64,000 nucleotides of DNA from Orobanche coerulescens (Eukaryota > Streptophyta > Magnoliopsida > Lamiales > Orobanchaceae), in the NCBI GenBank assembly GCA_033398695.1, contig CM065802.1, positions 207,657,096-207,721,095 on the forward strand. The letters are read 5' to 3'. The notes below the pieces were generated by a model. The model had not been told where the DNA came from and did no database searches. It saw nothing but the letters and a program-made list of their open reading frames with translations. Positions 10,376-22,139 of the stretch are shown here, in pieces; position 1 is the first letter of the stretch; every line of letters begins with the position of its first letter. The translations under genes and the position numbers were made by a program.

Positions 10376-11700
10376 AAGAATGGTTTGTAGACTCGGATGC
10401 TCGAGGCATATGGCCGGGAACAAGAAGATCTTGACCAAATACATCAAAGAAAGAGGTCCCGATGTAACATTTGGAGATAGCTCTAGAGGACAGGACAAAA
10501 GGCTTTGGAGAGTGCACCGAGAAACATTGTAATATCCAAAGTTCATTATGTCAAAGGGCTCAAGTACAACCTCCCGAGCATCGGCCGTTACGTGTGAGAA
10601 GAATCTAGTAGTCTTCACCATCTTGAAGTGTATGGTGATAGACATCTTATCTGGAGAAATAAAGCTACAAGGTTTCCGAAGAAGAGATGTATACATGATT
10701 GATTGGAACACAGGGACACCTAACTCCTGTTTTCTATCCAAGACTGTAGCTGAGAATGGATGGCTGTGGCACAAAAGACTATGTCACCTGAACTTCAAAG
10801 CCATCAACAAGATTAGCTCCCAGAAGCTGGTTAGAGGACTTCCAATTGAAGTATTCAAGAAGGAAGCACTGTGTGATGCATGTCAGAAGGGAAAGCAGAC
10901 TAAGGCATCATTCAAGCCAGTTCAGCCTACAACACTCACAACAAGGATCTTAGATCTACTCCACATGGATCTATTTGGTCCTATCAAACCAAGGACTTTG
11001 AGCGGCAGAAAGCATGCTCTTGTAATAGTAGATGATTATTCAAGGTACACTTGGATCATTTTTCTATTCAAGAAAAGTGAAACCCTGACCAAGTTACCTG
11101 AGCTGCTGAGAAGGATCCAGAATGAGAAATCCCTCTCCATAATAAAGATCAGATCAGATAGAGGAGGAGAGTTTCTCAACAAGGCGATAACTGATTTCAG
11201 CGATCAGAATGGGATCCAGCATGAGCTCTCTGCAGCCAGGACGCCCCAGCAGAATGGTGTTGCTGAAAGAAGGAACAGAACTCTGAAGGAAGCAGCAAGG
11301 TCCATGATTGCAGAAGCGGACCTACCCAGGTTAAAGGGTCAAGCTGTCAACACACCTGCCACACCCGTAGCAGAGTATGATAGTAGGGAGACATGGCAAA
11401 ACTCCTATGAGGTTTGGAATAATAGATCTCCTTTTGTTTCTTACTTTCTTGTTTTTGGTTGTAAGTGTTTCATCCACAACAACGGTAAAACACGGCTAAA
11501 TGCCTTTGATGCTAAAGCGACGATGGTCTATTTATGGGATATTCCCAAAGAAGCAAGGCATATAGAGTTTTTAACAAAAGAACCTTAGTTGTGGAGGAAA
11601 CACCCCATGTTGTTTTTGATGAATCTCTTGTTGAGTACAGAAACAACTTGAGCAAATTGAGAACAAGCTCAAGTCGGCAACCCTTGAAGAAGTCATCATA
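10376..11700 (+). pseudogene. S1 protease remnant and integrase
   Basis: At 10379 the protease start EWFVDS is seen, but the following residues are out of frame, so the D-S-G active site is not intact. An open stretch 10548-11588 holds the integrase: zinc-binding H/C residues (WHKRLCHLNFKAINK...CDACQKGK), the catalytic triad in LHMDLFGP, IRSDRGGEF and NGVAERRNRTLKEA, then damage after EADLPRL (about 11330). The tail VEETPHVVFDESLVEY (about 11590-11640) is in another frame. Same family as the S5 integrase at 49512-50725. Confidence 0.88.
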
Positions 11701-12039
11701 CATGACACTGGAATGGTGGACTCACTGCAGATCGGCTGATGACCCAATGCGGTGATGAAGACCCAATGCAGATCGACAGATCACCAAACCTATCCGATCC
11801 GATTCTTTGCGGAAGAAGACCCAAATGACAAAGACTCATCTGCGATTCGTAACCAAGCTGCAGATGACAAGCGTGGCTGATCCGATTGCGGACGAGAATC
11901 CAGTGATGCGAGATAACCACGAGCAATCCAACAGGGGGAACAAACCCGAGAAGAGGACGAGATCCCCACATGGCTCAAGGATCATCCAATTCAGCAAATT
12001 ATCGGAAAGTTGGTGATGGAGTCAAGACAAGACAGTCAA

Positions 12040-13575
12040 ACTCTACCGGCGGGAATGGCGATGTTCTCATGTTTCATGTCACAAATTGAACCCAAGGCAG
12101 CCAGAACAAGCCTTGGAAGATTATTCATGGATTAATGCCATGCAAGAGGAATTGGAGCGAGATGGAAAGAAACAAAGTTTGGGAACTAGCAGACAGGACA
12201 CGATCACAAGAAAGTTATTGGCACCAAATGGGTGTATAAAAACAAGAGTGATGAAGACAGGCTGTTGTTAGGAATAAAGCGGACTCGTAGCAAAAGGTTA
12301 TGCACAGTGTGAGGGAATAGATTTTGATGAAACTTATGCACCTGTTGCAAGATTAGAAGCCATCAGACTATTCCTCGCATATGCTGCATTCAAGGACTTT
12401 GAAGTCTACCAGATGGATGTAAAAAGTGCGTTTATGAATGGAATCCTAGAAGAAGAAGTCTATGTAGAGCAACCCCCAGGTTTTGTCAAAGGAGACAAAG
12501 TCTATAAGCTGTTGAAAGCTCTGTATGGACTCAAGCAAGCACCGAGAGCATGGTATGAAACACTGTCTGTGTTTCTTGAGAAAAATAGATTTTGCAAGGG
12601 AAAAGTGGACAAGACCCTATTCAGAGTGGAACACGAAGGCCACATATTAATAGTTCAGATTTATGTGGATGACATCATATTCAGGTCAACCAATCCAGAA
12701 CTATGCGAGAAATTCTCCAACCTCATGCAAGGAGAATTTGAGATGAGTATGATGGGAAAGCTTAACTTCTTTCTCGGATTACAAGTTAAGCAGATGGAAA
12801 AAGGAATTTTCATCAACCAAGCAAAGTATACCAGGGATCTTATCAAGAGATATGGAATGGAATCAGCCAAGCCCGCAAGAATTCCAATGAGCACAAGTAC
12901 TCACCTAGATGCAGACGAGGCAGGCATATCAGTGGACTCAACCCACTGAGAGGACTCATCGGATCTCTTCGCCTCACCGCAAGCGAGCCGGACATATCAT
13001 ATGCCGTTGGAGTGTGTGCAAGATTCCAGTCCAAGCCGAAGCAATCACACCTAGATGCAGCCAAGAGAATAATTAAATACCTAAAGTCTACAATTAATGT
13101 TGGACTATGGTATCCCAAGGATGACAACTTCGAGCTATCGGGATACTCAGATGCGGATTTCGCAGGATGCAAAATCAATAGGAAGAGCACTAGTGGAACG
13201 TGTCAATTCCTAGGAACCAGACTGATATCCTGGTTTAGCAAGAAGCAGGTTTCTAACTCCATATCCACTCTGAGTCGAATACCTAGTTTGCGGTAGGTGT
13301 TGTGCCGCAATTCTATGGATCAGACAACAGTTAAGGGATTATAATATTATTGCCAACGACGTTCCAATCTGGTGTGACAACAATAGTGCTATTGCAATAA
13401 CCAACAATCCGGTTTTGTACTCAAGGACGAAGCACATTGACGTTAAGCACCATTTCATTCGAGACCATGTGCTTAACAAAAGGGTTAGAGTTGAAAGAGT
13501 CAGCCTGAGACTACCAAATAGTGACATCTTCACCAAACCCCTGCCGGAAGAAAGATTCTAGAGCTTAGAGACCTT
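12040..13575 (+). pseudogene. S1 reverse transcriptase and RNase H
   Basis: RT starts near 12090 (EQALEDYSW), is shifted at about 12145-12290, then continues with [25 protein letters not shown] and [12 protein letters not shown] (12413-12949). The catalytic YVDD is in IYVDDIIF (about 12660). The frame stops at about 12949, and RNase H follows in pieces: VGLWYPKDDNFELSGYSDADFAGC (13090-13180), then a part with an Asp codon in WCDNNSAIAITNN and TKHIDVKHHFIRDHVL at 13360-13480. Ends near the motif IFTKPLPEERF. Confidence 0.87.
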
Positions 13576-14041
13576 GGATTACTAGATTGGGAATCTAGTT
13601 GAAGCAAGTTGAAGGAAGGACGGACACTCGAGAATCGGCTAAGGCGATGCGGGCGAAGACGAAGGCGAGGCAAGCAACTTAGCTATCTGAGAATACCGGG
13701 CGAGAAGTCAAACTCACTGTTGCAGAGTGGTCAACGATCGACAAAATCGAGACGGCTAAGTTCTCTAAACTGATCTCTAAATTTTTAATTATTATCTGTC
13801 ACATTTATAAATATTATTTTGGCTAAAATGGCATTTAAAATATACATCTTTATTAGCCAAGTGGCAATTTTAATACACGCGTCAAACGCCTATTTAATGA
13901 ACCTCTACGGTGGCCAATCAGAATCAACCATCAAATTTTAAATAGGGCCACCGATTCAAATTTGAAATTCAAAAGAATATCAAAAGGCGTACCACCGTTC
14001 AAATTTATAATAAACTAATACAAACGTCTTTTCATCTTCTT

Positions 14042-14080
14042 TATAAGAAAGAAAACCTTTCACTTTACTCTTTACGCTTA
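14042..14080 (+). promoter_or_regulatory. Putative internal promoter of the S1 env-position ORF
   Basis: TATAA at 14042-14046 is followed after about 26 bases by CTCTTTACGCTT (14068-14079), a likely start region, and the ORF ATG lies at 14146. S3 has the same CTCTTTACGCTT about 30 bases after TTATAAAAGG. 13576-14041 is otherwise AT-rich with no coding signal. Confidence 0.5.
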
Positions 14081-14145
14081 CAGAAACCCTAGAACTTACA
14101 GAGCAAAAATACACACTAAAAAATCCTAAAATCCTTTTTGCAGAA

Positions 14146-17140
14146 ATGGCATCTTTTGAAGGCGTAAACTTGAAGGCGGTGAAGGATCAAGTCATCTTCT
14201 CCATGGTCGTCGATTTCGAAGGTTTATTAGAAGCAAATCTAGATGACTTCGATATGCTCAATCGATCCAGGCGATGAAGTGACGGAATCTACCCGTTTCT
14301 CGACATTAACCCGCAACATTTGTTCAAGGAAGATGTTGTTGAATTTTATCATAATGCCTCTCTGATTCAGCACGGGATTAACAGCTCAGTCGGCGGAACC
14401 CCTATCACCATAGATCGAGAAAAGATTCGTTCTGTATTCGGGATGAAACATCGCGGTTTGGCGGTCGAAGCTCTTAAACAATCACCCAAGAAACATGGAA
14501 AACGATCAAAGTCGAGAATATCCCAGAGAAATTGAAGTTTACAGCAAAGAGGAATGAGTTGAAGAAGATTTATCGAGTTGCTTTAGACATCACCAACAAG
14601 ATAGTGATGGGGATGGCAGACAGCTATGACCAACTGTCATCATCCAAATTCATGGTGTTGGGTGCGTTAATTCAAGAAGAAGAAGTTGATTGGGCGGATT
14701 ATATTTTCAGACAACTTGTTCGCGAGGTGAACAAAGTCGAATGGCTCGAGGATGAGAAGAAATTCAAAACTAAGTTGGCGTTCGGAACGCATCTTAGTTG
14801 GTTGTTGGAGAAAATCGGAGTGGCTAAAGGAAATATTGACCCTTTCCACCCGAACAAGAGGCTAGGTCACATGGATCATGACAAGAAGAAAGTTGGAGTC
14901 ACTGGGAGAGCGGCCGATTGTTGAAGGATTTGCGGACTCTCCGTATTACCCAAGATACGATTTATCGGAGAATCGGGGCCGACTGCGGTGAGATCGGAGG
15001 CTGGATCGAGTCCGAGAACGAGTCGACGATACTCCAATTGCCATCCGATTCAAGAGACGGACCCGGCCCAGAAGGACCCTCTCACTGCAGTCATCACGAA
15101 CCCTCTCCTAAGAGGCCTAGGAAGGCTGCGATTCGGCGAGAGAAGCGATCGAGCATCACGCCCGGCCCATCGATTCGATCATCAATCCATCCAGACTTGC
15201 TGCACGAATCGAAACTCGGATTGTACACTTATTACACCTCCAGTGTACATATCAGAAGAAGAGGAAGCAGGTCTTGTTATCTCTATTCCTGAAGCAGATT
15301 ACACTTTTAACCTATTAGATAATAATACTTTTAATCTCTCTATTGAACAACTTCAGCTTGTCAAGCCACAAGCAGAAAAACACTCTTTTGTAAATATTTT
15401 TAAAGAGTGGAAAACTCTCAAAACCCTGTCTTTTACAAACCTTCAAACTTTTGTTGAAACTAGTGGTTGGGAATATCCCCAAGCCACTGAGGATGTTCTG
15501 ATTAACTTTTGCAAAGAGTCAGATTTAGCCTTACTCCTCCAGGATAATTGGTTCATGTCACACTTTAAAACCAACATGGACCAATTTATCCATTCTATAA
15601 TGCTCAGTATTTTTGATGGCACTTTTGGAGAAGAGGAGGAAGAGGAAGTAGAGAAGGAGATTAGGATTGAAGAAGTTGATGGTGAGAATGAAATTATCAA
15701 TTTGGAGGCTGAAGTAGATGATGAAGAAGAGAAAGAATCTGAAGAAAATATACCAGTTGAAAAACAAACAGAGGAGATTGAGAAAACAGAAGAAGTGGTG
15801 GATGAAGGAGATGAAGAAGAAGGAGAAGAAGTAGAGCAGGAAAAAGATGAAGAAGAGAAAGATGATGAGGATGATGAAGGTGAAGAGAAGGAGAAAGATG
15901 ATGATAAAAATGATGATGATGATGATGATGATAACAATGATGATGGAGGTGAAGGAGGAGCAGAAAAAGAAAAAGAAAAAGATGAGGAAAAAGAGAAAGA
16001 AAAATCTGGAGAAGAAGAAGGGAAAGAAGGAGAGAGAGAAGGAGCCAAAGAGCCAGAGCCAGAGGCTACTCATGAAGCTGCAGACAGGATTGTTGTACCT
16101 GCACGGTACACCAGCCTAGACGCAGAGCTGGCAGAAGACTCCAGGTCAGGGACCCCGGAGAAAACCCAATCTGATCTACCAGCTGCAGCCAGGAGCCTGC
16201 AGTCTAGTGGTTCTCTTGCAGAAGGTTCAGGAGAGCACTCCCCATCAGCTCAGTTATCTCCTACCATGACTGAGCTGATCAAGCAAATTGTCAGAGATAC
16301 TATTGGGGAGCTGCTATCAACTCAGGTCACTCCTGACCTTCAGACCATTAATGCCAAGATTGACACCCTACTTCAGAGAGAGATCCCTCAGCCTCCTCCT
16401 CCTACAAACAACAGAATGCCTTTTGGCATGTATGACTGGATGAGCCGCATGGAACAGCAGTTGACAACCCTTATTGATGCTGGCAAAAAGGGGGAAGAGA
16501 GGATTCAGGGGGAATAGAGAGAAATCAGAAGCAAAAAGAAGCAGGATGTCCCTCAGATTGAAGGACCCTCCAATCTAAAGAGAAAGGAAGCTGTAGATCG
16601 AGATGACCAGGCTGACCAGCCTGTAGGAAAAAGAAGAAGGACCAGAGGCGGCTTCGAACCTACTCTAGAATGGGAAGGGTTGGAGCTATGGTATGTTGAG
16701 GATTTCGTTCCATTTGAAGCTCTTGAGATGTGGGGAGCTGCTAGGAAGAGGTTTATCAGAGACTATTATGTCTGGGAACTCCTTCAAGATGACAAACTCT
16801 CCCCACAGGAAATTTTCATAAACTTCATGGAAGAAATCTATCCGAAGCTTTGAAATTTGTTCTCAAGAAGCACGCTAAAGAGCAAAAAGCTTTTCCTATG
16901 ATCCCTCCATTCGTAGTGAAGAAGCACCAATCCGTATGGATGGTGAACTTGATGAATTACAACTTCAAAAGGAAATCAAGCTAGTGTGCCTCGAGCAGAT
17001 TCAGATCTCGGCAAGAGCAGGATTTCGCGGCACTCGTGGTAAAAGAAAATATGGTCTTGCCCAGTCAAGGTAAGACCTATCGGAGCAAACCATTCAAGCA
17101 CATGACGGCTATTCGAAGAGGCAGAGGAAGAGGCAGATGA
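14146..17140 (+). pseudogene. S1 env-position ORF (nuclear-looking acidic/coiled-coil protein), broken
   Basis: ATG at 14146 gives MASFEGVNLKAVKDQVIFSMVVDFEGLLE, matched by S5 at 47250. The frame shifts near 14270 and 14525. The N-terminal domain includes LFKEDVVEFY, FTAKRNELKKIYRVALDITNKIVMGM and VDWADYIFRQLVREVNK (up to about 14850). The frame open from 14988 to 16517 carries a long acidic stretch of E, K and D (15630-16060), then helical coiled-coil-like sequence (TELIKQIVRDTIGELL; MSRMEQQLTTLIDAG). After a stop at 16515 the homologous frame continues with a basic cluster GKRRRTRGG and ends in RGRGRGR. No signal peptide or membrane span is visible. Envelope is thus only a positional label. 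Confidence 0.78.
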
Positions 17141-17360
17141 TCTTTTAGTTATTTCTTTTACTTGTAATTTTATCTTACGTACTTAAAACATTCTTGTAAA
17201 ATTTCAATGATAAGTCAGAAAAGTTTATAAACAGACTGTTGAAACAAAAATTCCAGTTTGCTCAATATTATACTGATTTCAGATTTTTTCTCTCACTTAA
17301 GTGCATACTTGGTAATTTTATTTCCTACTTATTTTTTCCATCATCAAAATAGGGGGAATT
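17141..17360 (+). other. S1 3' untranslated region and polypurine tract
   Basis: No coding signal. The polypurine tract AGGGGGAA is at 17351-17358, immediately before the 3' LTR; it primes plus-strand cDNA. Confidence 0.8.
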
Positions 17361-18764
17361 TGTTAGGAATACTTGTTAGATTTTGATGATGTCATTAATT
17401 TAAAATCAAATGTTTATTACTTGGCAAAATGTAAGGAAGAACCAAATGAGTATCTTCCATAGGCCAAAATATGTTAAGTATAACTTGGCAAAATGTAAGG
17501 AAGAACCAAATGAGTGTCTTCTGTAGGCCAAAGTTAGTTAGGCTGAAAATCGGCTAAGTACTAAAGCACAGCTAGTCCATCGAGAAGTACAGTGACTCGA
17601 TCGGAGTAGCTCAGTCAACTAAATTTATCGAGAAGTTTGACCAGTGCGTACCGAGGTACCTCAGGGAAGTCACCTGATCAGACAAGTCTCAAACAGTGAA
17701 CAACCGAGAGGACCTACCTGCAGAAGATGTAAGCTGCACATCAGCTTACTCAACTACAGCCAAGTACTCCAAGTCCACGTCAGCATGCTTTGAAAAGTCA
17801 AATATTATGGAAAGCTCACATGCAACGTGAAGAGACAAATTGGAGTGATTCCCGCTAGAGATATGATTTAATTAAATCATCCTGACCCACCGTGAAGACT
17901 TTAATCCTTTTATATTCAAAAGATTCGGCGCTCGCATGCAGAAGTCCTCACAACGGTCGGAAGATAAAATTAAATAATGGGAATCCAGCCTTGCAACGTT
18001 CAGAAAAGATTAAACAATGAAGTCTCCCTCCAACAGACGGATTTGTTCAGATTTGCAACGACTACAAGGAAGAAGCTCAGAGGTCGTGATCTATATATAT
18101 CCAGAGATTTGAAACTGAGCAATACACGGTGCGAACATACATTCTAGCGATCAAAGCAAACAAAGCAATCTCAAGCAATCAAATAGCATCGTGAAAAGAG
18201 CAGATCCAAAAAGTTCATATTTAAGGAAGCTCTTAAGTTGGAGAAGACAAACACTCGTGTCTATAATCTTGAGTACGGGGTACTTCACTGGTTGAAGTAA
18301 GAGACTGTAAAGGCATCCGAGGATCGAGGATCAAGAGGTGCAAGGCAGTCAAGTGTGTGTACAACGGCACGGATTTCCACTGGTTGGAAGCTGTTGTATT
18401 GTGGTTGAATCACTGTAATATTTATCACTGGTTGAAAATTATAGTGAATTCATCTCCAACTGGTTTGGAGAAAAGTGGATTAGTAGAGGATTACCCCACC
18501 TCTGAGACCACTATAAATTGCCTGTGTTATTTACTGTTTTACTGCATCATACTTTAACTGCTGCATACATTGTTAAGTGTTTCATTAAGTTAATTTATAT
18601 TCGTCATCATCTGACTTCCGCACATATCCAAGAACAAACGACTCCAAGTCATTTGTTTGACCATCATCTGAAGAAACTCACTCTTCGAGAAAAAGAGTTC
18701 AAGAGTTTCAACAAGTCTATTCATCCCCCCTCTAGACTTGTTCCTGGACGACTTGTGACCTACA
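17361..18764 (+). repeat. S1 3' LTR
   Basis: TGTTAGGAAT...GACCTACA, 1404 bp, followed by TSD ACTCG at 18765-18769. TATA-like CTATATATAT at 18091-18100. Hairpin words: TTCACTGGTTGAA (18284-18296), TTCCACTGGTTGGAA (18375-18389), TCACTGGTTGAA (18425-18436), CTCCAACTGG...GGAG (18454-18470). In this copy the CTG/CAG of these words is intact, unlike in the 5' LTR. Confidence 0.95.
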
Positions 18765-18769
18765 ACTCG

Positions 18770-19905
18770 GACCTTCCCGTGCTTTGTCACATAGCCCAAT
18801 TCACTTGTTCGATTTGTTCTTCTGGGAAAGTATGTAGCATCATCTCTGGGTCCCCCACATATTTCGCAAACTCATGAGCTCGAAGATTTATTTTGAGTCT
18901 TGAGTTGTCTTAGTTCCTTCGTTAACCCATCAATTTTAGATTGCATCTCGTCCTTCTCGCTTACTTGATTCACAACTCCCCTACGAACATGCACATTTTT
19001 TTGTTGAGAATTAGCTCCCAATGTTTCATATACATCATAAGCTTGTCTCTCCGTTAACCCCCAAAACGAACCATCGACTGCGTTATCCACTGCACCTTGG
19101 CAATATTGAGTCAATCCATCATAGAAGAATTGATTAAGTAGTTGAAGTGGATAGTGATGGTGTGGAAATTGAATGAGGAGCATCTTGAACCGGTCCCATG
19201 CTTCGTGAAATGCCTCTCCATCTTGTTGTCCGAATGTTGAGATTTGGGTTCTCAACTGTGTAGTCTTCGAATGAGAGAAATACTTGGTGATGAATTTGTC
19301 GTAAACTTCATCCCACATTCTTAGTTAGCCCGGTGCTAAAGTCATCAACCACTGTTTCGCCTCATCCTTGAGTGTATACGGGAATAACTTCATTCTTAGT
19401 TGATCCTCGCTCAACCCATTTAATGGGAAGTTGTCAATCACTACATAGAAGTCCCGGATGAACGACAATGGGTCCTCATGTGCTAATCCATGGAATGAGG
19501 GTAATTGCTCGATGTGAAATCCACTGATGTGGTAGTTCCTTGCTTCCGGTGCCAATTATATGCACGAGATGGCGGTGTTAACCACGGGCTTTGCATAGTC
19601 CCGCATTAGATGCTCAACTGGAGGTTGTTGCGGCATATTGTAGTTTGCTCCCATCCCATATTGAGGCCCTGGATAATAGTTTGCTCCATATTATACTCCA
19701 ACGGGTGGTTGTCTCGGATAAAAGTACCTCCCTTATTGAGCTTCAGGTATCTCTTGATTGTGCCCAACATTCTCATATCTCGGAAATCTCGGTTGACGAA
19801 TGTTTTATTCATCTAAATTTTGCGCAACATTCTCATGTCTCGGTTGACGAATGTTTTCTTCCTAGAGCAAAAGTCGCTCTTCAAGATCCGGATTCTCTTC
19901 GTCAT
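18770..19905 (-). pseudogene. ATH gag, N-terminal two thirds
   Basis: ATG on the minus strand at 19905 gives MANDEENPDLEERLLL, then several stops (for example 19860 and 19810), and the retrotransposon gag domain from about 19560: LAPEARNYHISGFHIEQLPSFHGLAHEDPLSFIRDF, LRMKLFPYTLKDEAKQWLMTLAPG, a single TAA, MWDEVYDKFITKYFSHSKT, GEAFHEAWDRFKMLLIQFPHHHY, LLNQFFYDGLT. The repeated phrase NIRQPR near the N-terminus shows a local duplication. The sequence is broken off by S1 at 18769 and resumes at 6811. Confidence 0.87.
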
Positions 19906-20120
19906 TTGCCATTGATGATGTGGCTATTGTTTTTGGTGCTCTAATTCTTTGGACCTCGTCTATGTGTGGAAGAACCGGGTTTCCCAACGATCTCCTACCA
20001 AACATAAATAAGATAAGTTAGAGTGACTTTTATAGTTTGTCAAAAACGATGAAAACAGAAAAATGATTAAGAAAAATGATTCAACTATTATTAAAACAAG
20101 ATAAAAAATTAAACGCCAAC

Positions 20121-20138
20121 TCCCCGACAACAGTGCTA
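20121..20138 (-). promoter_or_regulatory. ATH primer-binding site (tRNA-Asp type)
   Basis: On the minus strand TAGCACTGTTGTCGGGGA aligns with the common Athila/Tat primer site TGGCGCCGTTGCCGGGGA with four transitions. It lies 6 bases after the LTR end, 5' of gag. Confidence 0.82.
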
Positions 20139-20144
20139 AAAACT

Positions 20145-21422
20145 TGATGAAAAAATTAAAACTCGCAAGTGTACGAATAGCTTTTGTAGGTAGCGACAAG
20201 TAACTTCGAGGTCGATCTCACAAGGAGTTGGAAACGGTTTGAAGTTCGATTATGTTTGGCAAATAGTCGAATTAACAAAAGTAAAGTAAATTAAAACACG
20301 GTGAATGTTTCGATTGAGATGTAAGATCGTAAACAAAGTGTGGAAAATTAAATTAATGGGTAAGCATTAAAAACATCGAATTTAAGGTTGGATTTTCTAG
20401 AGATTACAATTATGAGAAAGATATGGGAGTTTATAATCACCGACACAGATGTTATCAATCATTAGTTTCGATACTCAAATAAATTAAGGTTTGGAATTAC
20501 CGATTGCTCAAAATTGAAAGAAATCCATTTGATGGTGGCAAATTCTGAAAATCGCGATTGTTCTTTTCGAAAACAAGAAAAACTCCTTTGATGGGGATGA
20601 ATCCCTACTAACAATCGACTAGCTAAATACATTTGATGGGGTAATTCGCTAAAAGACCGCGGAAAAAGGTTTAGAACATTTACAATCACTTCTATCGGGT
20701 CATTTGATGGCGAACACCGACAAAAACCCTCGATTTTGACAATAATAACAACTATGAAATAGGTTTGATGATCTAACTCATAAGTTCTCTTGCGTCTAAA
20801 CAATATTCAGGCACAATATCATCAGGAACACCGAGCAAAATGATAGAACAACGAAAGAGAAACAATCCCAAACTCATACCCAGAAAATCAATCAAAACTA
20901 ACAACCAAGAACATATGTGTGGTTCAATCTAAAAACCCATATGATAATATTAGTTACTCATGATCATATCAACAATAATAGCAAAAATCATAGAATAAAA
21001 CGTGGTAGAAATCTTCCCTTGCAAATACGGCCCCGACTGTGAGGCCGTGGTTTAGAAGCCATATCTCCCTCAATACACCTCGGAATTTAGCGTATAAAAT
21101 ACCGTTGCGAAGCTGATTTCACGGGGAATCTATAACTATATAGAACACATCCTAATTCGAAGTAATGATCTGTAAATTAGAAAATACGACAGGCAGTGCT
21201 TCAATCTTCAGCGTTTAATCCCTGTTCTCGCTCCCGACTTGTTCTTGATCGTCATAAACTCCAATATTGGCCATAAAAGCACCCATTTCACCACAATCTT
21301 CGTCCGGATACCTAAAAAACAAAAACACAACATACCAAGCGTAAAAAGAACAAAAACACTTAAAAATAAATGAAAGCACGACTCAATAGAACAGAATGAG
21401 ACGATAAAAAATCGAGTCATCA
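20145..21422 (-). repeat. ATH 5' LTR (1278 bp)
   Basis: On the minus strand it begins TGATGACTCG and ends TTCATCA, giving matching inverted ends TGATGA/TCATCA. The phrase CGCAAGTGTACGAAT near the gag side is typical of LTR ends in this lineage. A short word TTTGATGG recurs four times within 20526-20710. No partner LTR is in the window, so its age cannot be estimated. Confidence 0.85.
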
Positions 21423-21634
21423 AACACCTTCAGACTGTATGCTGTATCCCACACATTAAGTTTCTTTGCCGTATGAAGTAGTCTATGTAGAATGGACTGA
21501 AGAATATCTCTTTGATATATGGACGGGTTGTATGGAGAGTCCTAACAACTTTCATACCTAATAACATCGTGACTCCTTTAAAACTTTTTTGCTGTACGTT
21601 GGCAATTATCAAAATAGGAATGTTTATCCCAACA
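21423..21634 (-). repeat. S3 3' LTR, first 212 bp only
   Basis: On the minus strand TGTTGGGATAAACATTCC follows directly after the S3 polypurine tract and is cut at 21422 by ATH. The stretch TTTTGATAATTGCC near its start resembles the Sirevirus-type LTR starts of S1 and S6 (TTTTGATGAT). Confidence 0.8.
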
Positions 21635-21652
21635 ATTTCCCCCTTTTTGATA
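21635..21652 (-). other. S3 polypurine tract
   Basis: Minus strand TCAAAAAGGGGGAAAT directly before the LTR TG. 21653-22140 shows no coding signal. Confidence 0.85.
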
Positions 21653-22139
21653 ATGCCAAAACTCTATTTAGATGTCTTCATCTGGATACAGAGTGGCTGT
21701 CTTCAAGTTTTATGTCTGATTGATCTGATCTTCAATACTTAGTCTAGAAATATGAACTCCTCGCAGGCAAGTTAAAAAGAATGAAAAATCCTCATAACTG
21801 TAGATTACAAATGAACTTATGATTGACGCGTAGACACAATCTTACAGTGTGGTCTATGTTTAATACAACTTAATCTATAAACTGTTCGCAGACAAGTTCT
21901 TATAGCTTTAAGACTTAACGAGATTATACTTGTTCAAGTATAGCAAAAGCTTCGTAAACAAACAATAAAACAGTAAGCTTAGATTACGAGCTGTAATCTT
22001 TCAAGAAAATAAGTTTTATTGTTAATCAGGGAAAATTACAAGTCTTGAAAGAAAACAAAAAAACACAAAACAAATACTACCTACTATATTGGTAAGCTAA
22101 CATAAGAAACAAATACAGCGAAAAGGCAGACAGGCTAGC

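Larger units (their letters stand above)
6812..18764 (+). mobile_element. S1: complete Sirevirus-type Ty1/copia retrotransposon with env-position ORF
   Basis: Two LTRs of 1404 bp with TG...CA ends, TSD ACTCG, a Met-tRNA-type PBS, gag-protease-integrase-RT-RNase H in copia order, then a 3-kb extra ORF, and a polypurine tract before the 3' LTR. The copia order plus an env-position ORF and LTR hairpins indicate the Sirevirus (Maximus/SIRE) group. The LTRs are near identical apart from small indels and substitutions, many at CTG/CAG. Coding parts are broken by many small indels although the insertion looks fairly recent. Confidence 0.95.
1..21422 (-). mobile_element. ATH: Athila-type Ty3/gypsy LTR retrotransposon, interrupted by S1 and cut by the window edge
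   Basis: Read on the minus strand the order is 5' LTR (20145-21422), PBS, gag (19905-18770 continuing at 6811-6502 after removal of S1), protease, RT, RNase H, integrase, then an extra ORF (1472-423). That order, the tRNA-Asp-type primer site and the gag motif HPGLRNH match the Athila lineage. The 3' LTR is not in the window. The 5 bases next to the 5' LTR (21423-21427, AACAC) are the candidate TSD; the partner is off the left end. The flank at 21423 is LTR sequence of S3, so ATH jumped into that LTR. Most reading frames carry stops or frameshifts, so the element is not autonomous. Confidence 0.9.

Noticed and set aside
15443..16073. Long minus-strand frames rich in Ser or Phe/Ile opposite the S1 acidic region
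   Set aside because: They are the antisense of the GAA/GAT-rich acidic stretch; composition alone keeps them open.
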